Assembly (NCBI GenBank): GCA_965199595.1
Contig: OZ241182.1
Span: 2,170,001-2,234,000 of the forward strand
Reading direction: 5' to 3'
DNA length: 64,000 nt
Source: JBBROS01 sp965199595
GTDB taxonomy: Bacteria > Pseudomonadota > Alphaproteobacteria > Acetobacterales > Acetobacteraceae
Positions 60,377 to 64,000 of the stretch are shown piece after piece. The notes beneath the pieces are model-generated. The model did no database searches. It was not told the DNA's origin and saw nothing but the letters and a program-made list of their open reading frames with translations. Each line of letters starts with the position of its first letter. The first letter of the stretch is position 1. Position numbers and translations under genes: made by a program.

Positions 60377-61078
60377 CTACTCCGCGGCGGGCGAACCAGC
60401 CGCCGGCGAGTTCATCTGCAAGGCGGACACCCGGGCCTCCAGCGCCAGCAGTTCCGCGCGCATGGTCTCGATGGTGCAGACCAGCGGATCCTCGGTGCCC
60501 TCGCAAGGCGTGCCGTAAGCCATGAAGCTCGCTGGGCGCGCCATGGGGGTGCGGCGGGTCGAGTCGCGCTCCACCGGCCGTGCAGGAATGCCCACCACCG
60601 TCTCCCCGGCTGCGACCGGTCGGACGACCACCGCATTTGCGCCGACCCGCGCATGCGCGCCAATCGTGATCGCACCCAGGATCTTGGCCCCGGCCCCCAC
60701 GATCACGCCATCACCCACTGTCGGGTGCCGCTTGCCTTGCGCCGTGCTGGTGCCGCCGAGCGTCACTTGGTGATACAGGTAAACGTCATCTCCGATCTCA
60801 GCGGTTTCGCCGATCACCACGCCCATCCCATGGTCGATGATCAATCGTCGCCCGATCCTGGCGGCGGGATGGATTTCGATACCTGTCAGGAAACGGCCGA
60901 TATGGGCGGTGAAACGCCCACTCAGACGAAACCCTCGGGTCCAGAGCCGGTGCGCCAGGCGATGCCAGAGCAGGGCATGCAAACCGGGATAGCAGAGCAG
61001 GACCTCGAGCGACGACCGAGCTGCCGGGTCCCGCTCCCGGTAGGTTTGGATGGCCTCACGCAGAAACATGAATGCCAT
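60377..61078 (-). CDS. cysE: Serine O-acetyltransferase
   Basis: A 233-residue CysE that makes O-acetylserine for cysteine synthesis. An N-terminal helical domain (REAIQTYRERDPAARSSLEV) is followed by hexapeptide repeats: FTAHIGRFLTGIEIHPAARI, then DHGMGVVIGETAEIGDDVYL with the catalytic His in DHG, then YHQVTLGGTSTAQGKRHPTV. Start could be residue 1 or residue 4 (MFLREAIQ). It forms an operon with the NifS-like gene. Divergent from an alpha/beta hydrolase across 244 bp in which I see no gene. Confidence 0.95.
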   Translation of the reverse strand: MAFMFLREAIQTYRERDPAARSSLEVLLCYPGLHALLWHRLAHRLWTRGFRLSGRFTAHIGRFLTGIEIHPAARIGRRLIIDHGMGVVIGETAEIGDDVYLYHQVTLGGTSTAQGKRHPTVGDGVIVGAGAKILGAITIGAHARVGANAVVVRPVAAGETVVGIPARPVERDSTRRTPMARPASFMAYGTPCEGTEDPLVCTIETMRAELLALEARVSALQMNSPAAGSPAAE

Positions 61079-61322
61079 GCGACATTTCCATTATGAAATC
61101 CGCGACGAGACCGCCTATATTCACCCGCAGCCGGTCGTCAGCGCTCCTCCGGTTGCTTCAGGAGAGAGACGCCGATTGGGCCGCGGGCCTTGCAGGTCCG
61201 CTCGTAGTCGGAAGGCTAAGCTGTTTTACACTGTCGGGTCAAATGGGCCTGCAGTGCGTTGGATCAATGCGGCGCGGTCGGCAATCGCCGGGCCGCGACA
61301 TGTGGAACGAGATTGGAACGCC

Positions 61323-61988
61323 ATGCCTGAGGTGATGTTCGCTGGCCCTGACGGTCGGCTTGAGGGTCGTTATCACCACTCCAAGGAGCCCAACGCGCCC
61401 CTGGCCCTTATTCTGCACCCGCATCCCATGCATGGCGGGACGATGAACAACCGCATCTCCTACACGATGTATCAGTCGTTCCAGAAGCTTGGCTTCTCCG
61501 TGATGCGTTTCAACTTCCGCGGCGTCGGGCGCAGCCAGGGCAAGTACGACGGCGGCTTCGGCGAGATTAGCGATGCGGCCGCCGCGCTGGACTGGATGCA
61601 GATGGTGAACCCGAACTCCGCGGGCCTCTGGATCAGCGGCTACTCCTTCGGCGCCTTCGTCGGCATGCAGCTGCTGATGCGTCGGCCGGAGATCAGCGGC
61701 TGGGTGAGCGTGGCCCCGCCCGCGAACCATTACGACTTCGGCTTCCTGGCCCCCTGCCCCTGCGGCGGCCTTATGCTGCATGGCGACAATGACGAACTGG
61801 TGCCCGAGCCTGCGGTGCGGAAACTCGTCGACAAGCTGAATACCCAGAAGAATGTTCAGGTTGATTACCGGGTCTATCATGGCGCGGACCATGTGTTCGC
61901 CTCCCATGCGGAAACCGTGGGCGAAGCGATCGAGGATCACGTCGGCAGAATCCTGGCCCGCAAGGCCTTGGCGCTCGCCGCCGACTAA
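61323..61988 (+). CDS. Alpha/beta hydrolase (YsgA/YfhR-like serine hydrolase family)
   Basis: A 221-residue alpha/beta hydrolase. LALILHPHPMHGGTMNNRIS (about residues 29-48) is the unusual HPHPMHGG oxyanion motif of this small alphaproteobacterial family; FNFRGVGRSQGKYDGG follows; the nucleophile elbow is SGYSFGAFVG (about 101-110); HGDNDELVPE and HGADHVFASH complete the triad. Genes of this family are often found near Fe-S/cysteine desulfurase loci, as here. The function is unknown. ATG 61323 opens directly on the conserved N-terminus. Confidence 0.87.
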   Translation: MPEVMFAGPDGRLEGRYHHSKEPNAPLALILHPHPMHGGTMNNRISYTMYQSFQKLGFSVMRFNFRGVGRSQGKYDGGFGEISDAAAALDWMQMVNPNSAGLWISGYSFGAFVGMQLLMRRPEISGWVSVAPPANHYDFGFLAPCPCGGLMLHGDNDELVPEPAVRKLVDKLNTQKNVQVDYRVYHGADHVFASHAETVGEAIEDHVGRILARKALALAAD

Positions 61989-62034
61989 GCATCATCTCGC
62001 GGATTGTCCTTGCATCCCGCGAGAAAGATGATGC
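61989..62034 (+). terminator. Probable terminator hairpin after the hydrolase gene
   Basis: GCATCATCTCGCGG (61989-62002) pairs with CCGCGAG...ATGATGC (62017-62034), giving a 7-bp GC-rich inner stem and a 7-bp outer stem with a small bulge. It begins at the stop of the hydrolase gene. No T-run follows, so it may be Rho-dependent or simply an mRNA-end stabiliser. Confidence 0.45.
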
Positions 62035-62124
62035 GTCTTCGAGTAAGCCTAAGCATGCCTTCGTGGCTTGTGCCGCGAAGCCTGCTTAGGGCGTCTGCTC
62101 CGCCTTCCCGTTTCGAGGCTCAAG

Positions 62125-62166
62125 ATAACGGGGCGCCCGAAGGCTTGAACCTTGGCGCCCCGTTAT
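62125..62166 (+). promoter_or_regulatory. 13-bp perfect inverted repeat just upstream of tyrS
   Basis: ATAACGGGGCGCC (62125-62137) and its exact complement (62154-62166) enclose a 16-nt loop, ending 30 bp before the tyrS ATG. It would form a very stable hairpin in the tyrS leader. It lacks a following T-run, and no T-box features are seen. It could be an attenuator, a Rho-dependent terminator of upstream transcription, or a promoter-proximal dyad. Confidence 0.5.
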
Positions 62167-62196
62167 TGTTCGCCTCGATCATCAGACTGTACTCCT

Positions 62197-63441
62197 ATGC
62201 CCCACTCTCCCTTTCTCGTCGAAGCCCGCGCCCGCGGCTTCGTGTTCCAGTGCACGGATGAGGAGGCGCTGGACCACGCGATGCTGGCCGGGTCGATCAG
62301 CGGGTATATCGGATTCGATTGCACGGCCGACAGCCTGCACATCGGCAATCTCGTGCAGATCATGATGCTGCGCCTGCTGCAAAGGCATGGCCATCGTCCG
62401 GTCGTCCTGATGGGGGGCGGCACCACGCGGATCGGGGATCCGTCCGGCAAGGATGAAGCCCGGCAGATGCTGGACGATGCCCGCATCGCCCATAACATGG
62501 CCGGTATCCGCGAAAGCCTCTCTGCCTTCATCCGCTTTGGTGAGGCGCCCAGTGATGCCATTCTGCGCAACAACGCGGACTGGCTCGACAAACTCGGCTA
62601 CATCGAGCTGCTGCGCGATATCGGCAGCCACTTCACCATCAACCGCATGCTGACCTTCGACAGCGTGAAGCTGCGGCTCGACCGCGAACAGCCGCTCACC
62701 TTCCTCGAATTCAACTACATGATCCTCCAAAGCTTTGACTTCCGCGAGCTGCTGCGGCGCGATGGCGTGGTGCTGCAGATGGGCGGTTCGGACCAGTGGG
62801 GCAACATCGTCTCCGGCGTCGACCTGACCCGGCGCACCCAGCAGCGCCAGGTTTTCGGCCTCACCACCCCACTGATCACCACGGCTTCCGGCGCGAAAAT
62901 GGGCAAATCGGCTGGTAACGCCATCTGGCTGCGCGCCGATCGCCTGTCGCCCTACGACTACTGGCAGTTCTGGCGCAATACGGAGGACGCCGATGTCGGC
63001 CGCTTCCTGCGCCTGTTCACCGACATGCCGTTGCCTGAGATCGACCGCCTCGCCGCCCTGCAGGGTGCCGAGGTGAACGAGGCCAAGAAGGTGCTGGCCA
63101 TCGAAACCACCGCCATCGCGCACGGCCGGGAAGCGGCCGAGCAAGCGGCCCACACGGCGCACCAGGCCTTTGTTCAGGGCTTGGCTGCTGACACGTTGCC
63201 GACCCATACCGTTGCGGCCGATGCTTTCGCAAAAGGCATGATGGCAATCAAGCTGCTGGTCGATTCCGGCCTTGTCACCAGCAACGGTGAGGCCCGGCGG
63301 CTGATCCGTGGCGGCGGCGCCCGCCTCAATGACGTGCCGATCATCGAGGAGTCCGCGATTGTCACTCCGTCGGACCTTCGCGACGGCGCGGTGAAGCTGT
63401 CGGCCGGCCGCAAGCAGCACAGATTGATCCGCCCGGCCTGA
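62197..63441 (+). CDS. tyrS: Tyrosine--tRNA ligase
   Basis: A 414-residue class I synthetase. YIGFDCTADSLHIGNLVQIM (about residues 37-56) contains the HIGH-type motif (HIGN); GGSDQWGNIVSGVDL (about 198-212) is the tyrosine-specific region; and SGAKMGKSAGNAIWL (about 232-246) is the KMSKS-type loop. A C-terminal S4-like RNA-binding domain has LLVDSGLVTSNGEARRLIRG. The ATG at 62197 gives the normal length; the frame is open further upstream through the leader hairpin but without similarity. Confidence 0.97.
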   Translation: MPHSPFLVEARARGFVFQCTDEEALDHAMLAGSISGYIGFDCTADSLHIGNLVQIMMLRLLQRHGHRPVVLMGGGTTRIGDPSGKDEARQMLDDARIAHNMAGIRESLSAFIRFGEAPSDAILRNNADWLDKLGYIELLRDIGSHFTINRMLTFDSVKLRLDREQPLTFLEFNYMILQSFDFRELLRRDGVVLQMGGSDQWGNIVSGVDLTRRTQQRQVFGLTTPLITTASGAKMGKSAGNAIWLRADRLSPYDYWQFWRNTEDADVGRFLRLFTDMPLPEIDRLAALQGAEVNEAKKVLAIETTAIAHGREAAEQAAHTAHQAFVQGLAADTLPTHTVAADAFAKGMMAIKLLVDSGLVTSNGEARRLIRGGGARLNDVPIIEESAIVTPSDLRDGAVKLSAGRKQHRLIRPA

Positions 63442-63448
63442 CACGGCT

Positions 63449-64000
63449 CTAGAAGTGGCTCCAACCCGTTCGTCGCAGCTCGACCTGCGATCCGTCGTCG
63501 TCGAACACTTGTACGCCGGTGCCTGGCACGAAGGTGCCGATGCGGGTGACAGCGATCTCGCTCAGCGTGGCCCTGGCTTGTAACGCCGGGCCGCCGCCGG
63601 GCCGCACGGCCATGACCAGCTCGTAGTCATCGCCGCCGGTCAGACAGGTCTCGAGCCACTCGGCTCCTCGCAATGAGCGCGGCACCAGGCCAGCCTCGAT
63701 GCGCGCCCCAAGCCCCGCCGCCCGCGCAAGATGCCCGATATCCTGCACAAGCCCATCCGACACATCCATCGCTGCCGCCACCAGACCCGGCTGAAGCAAG
63801 CCGATCCTGGGCTGCGGCAGGCGATACCGATCCGCAAGAGAGCCATCGGGATCGTCAAGCTCGCCCCGCGCCGCCAGCAGTCCGAGCGCACCATCGCCAA
63901 TGGTCCCGGTCACCCAGATCTCGTCCCCAACCATCGCCCCCTGCCTCCGGATTGCACCACCCGGTGCAACATGCCCGATGCACGTTAACGAAAGGTTCAT
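63449..64000 (-). CDS. thiL: Thiamine-monophosphate kinase ThiL, C-terminal part (runs off window)
   Basis: The last 183 or so residues of ThiL, which phosphorylates thiamine monophosphate to the diphosphate cofactor. Visible motifs are VGDEIWVTGTIGDGALGLLA, RYRLPQPRIGLLQPGLVAAA, MDVSDGLVQDIGHLA and LTGGDDYELVMAV, all typical of the AIR-synthase/PurM-like fold. The N-terminal domain with the first metal-binding residues lies beyond 64000, so the Met at the window edge is internal. Convergent with tyrS, 7 bp apart. Confidence 0.93.
   Translation of the reverse strand: MNLSLTCIGHVAPGGAIRRQGAMVGDEIWVTGTIGDGALGLLAARGELDDPDGSLADRYRLPQPRIGLLQPGLVAAAMDVSDGLVQDIGHLARAAGLGARIEAGLVPRSLRGAEWLETCLTGGDDYELVMAVRPGGGPALQARATLSEIAVTRIGTFVPGTGVQVFDDDGSQVELRRTGWSHF

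Noticed and set aside
61084..61099. ATTTC-N6-GAAAT dyad before cysE as an iron-regulator site
   Set aside because: The match to known Irr or RirA boxes is poor and such short AT dyads occur by chance.
62125..62166. T-box riboswitch for tyrS
   Set aside because: No T-box consensus sequence or specifier loop is visible and the class is not expected in proteobacteria.

Overview
This is a GC-rich chromosomal stretch from an alphaproteobacterium, most likely of the order Rhodospirillales and plausibly the family Acetobacteraceae. The signs are the rnhB-ccrM pair (a GANTC-type DNA methyltransferase), the glyQ-glyS-ppdK cluster, the tRNA-Trp-secE-nusG order, a GTTC-N7-GTTC LexA-type site at dnaE2, and the iscS-ferredoxin-mnmA group. 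Genus and family are inferred from gene content only. Most of the window is core metabolism and information processing, tightly packed with many 4-bp ATGA overlaps. I see no prophage, insertion sequence or CRISPR array.

Layout. 1-2.2 kb: tRNA-Gly, a TonB-like protein, and tRNA-Trp with secE and nusG. The usual rplK-rplA-rplJ-rplL-rpoB genes do not follow nusG. Instead, 2.2-4.2 kb holds a scrap of a nitrate/nitrite transporter gene, a Brp/Blh beta-carotene cleavage gene and a microbial rhodopsin whose proton-donor position is glycine (D-T-G motif). Together these form a light-driven proton-pump cassette that makes its own retinal but must get carotene from elsewhere in the genome. 4.3-7.7 kb: a DUF1800-DUF1501 pair and a DUF1345 membrane protein. 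7.6-12.4 kb: a broken small membrane-protein gene, a DNA glycosylase, a hydrolase/EamA exporter/diaminopropionate ammonia-lyase operon and a DenD-like dehydrogenase. 12.5-20.6 kb: a ClC transporter, rnhB, ccrM, an AI-2E-family permease, a flavoprotein and an MFS carrier. 20.7-26 kb: a DUF3140/DUF5872 pair, a nucleotide-sugar-epimerase-like protein, then der, bamB and a YfgM-like protein. 26-31.4 kb: two exported proteins and an RND efflux pair whose permease gene carries a one-base frameshift.

31.4-39.9 kb: ppdK, glyS, glyQ, a CoA-binding protein, a DUF2076 protein, a thioesterase and ygfZ. 39.9-46.2 kb: two glycosyltransferases with an asparagine synthetase, then a dihydroorotase-like enzyme and D-tartrate dehydratase. 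46.2-46.7 kb is the most repetitive DNA here: a 228-bp tandem duplication, each copy carrying a 44-nt-arm palindrome. 46.7-55.9 kb: an SOS-type dnaE2, small DUF6481 and TPR proteins, an SDR, hemB, a decayed LMW phosphatase gene, an Hsp70 relative and a PEP-CTERM exported protein. 56-64 kb: tRNA-Met, mnmA, ferredoxin, iscS, a hexapeptide acyltransferase, a second cysteine desulfurase, cysE, an alpha/beta hydrolase, tyrS and the C-terminal part of thiL.

Three coding sequences (7.7-7.9, 28.3-31.4 and 53.2-53.6 kb) have frameshifts that a one- or two-base edit would repair. They may be real decay or assembly errors. The best leads are the D-T-G rhodopsin cassette with its transporter scar beside nusG, the LexA-like sites sitting on an apparently leaderless dnaE2 promoter, and the palindromic tandem repeat that also duplicated the 3' end of tarD.
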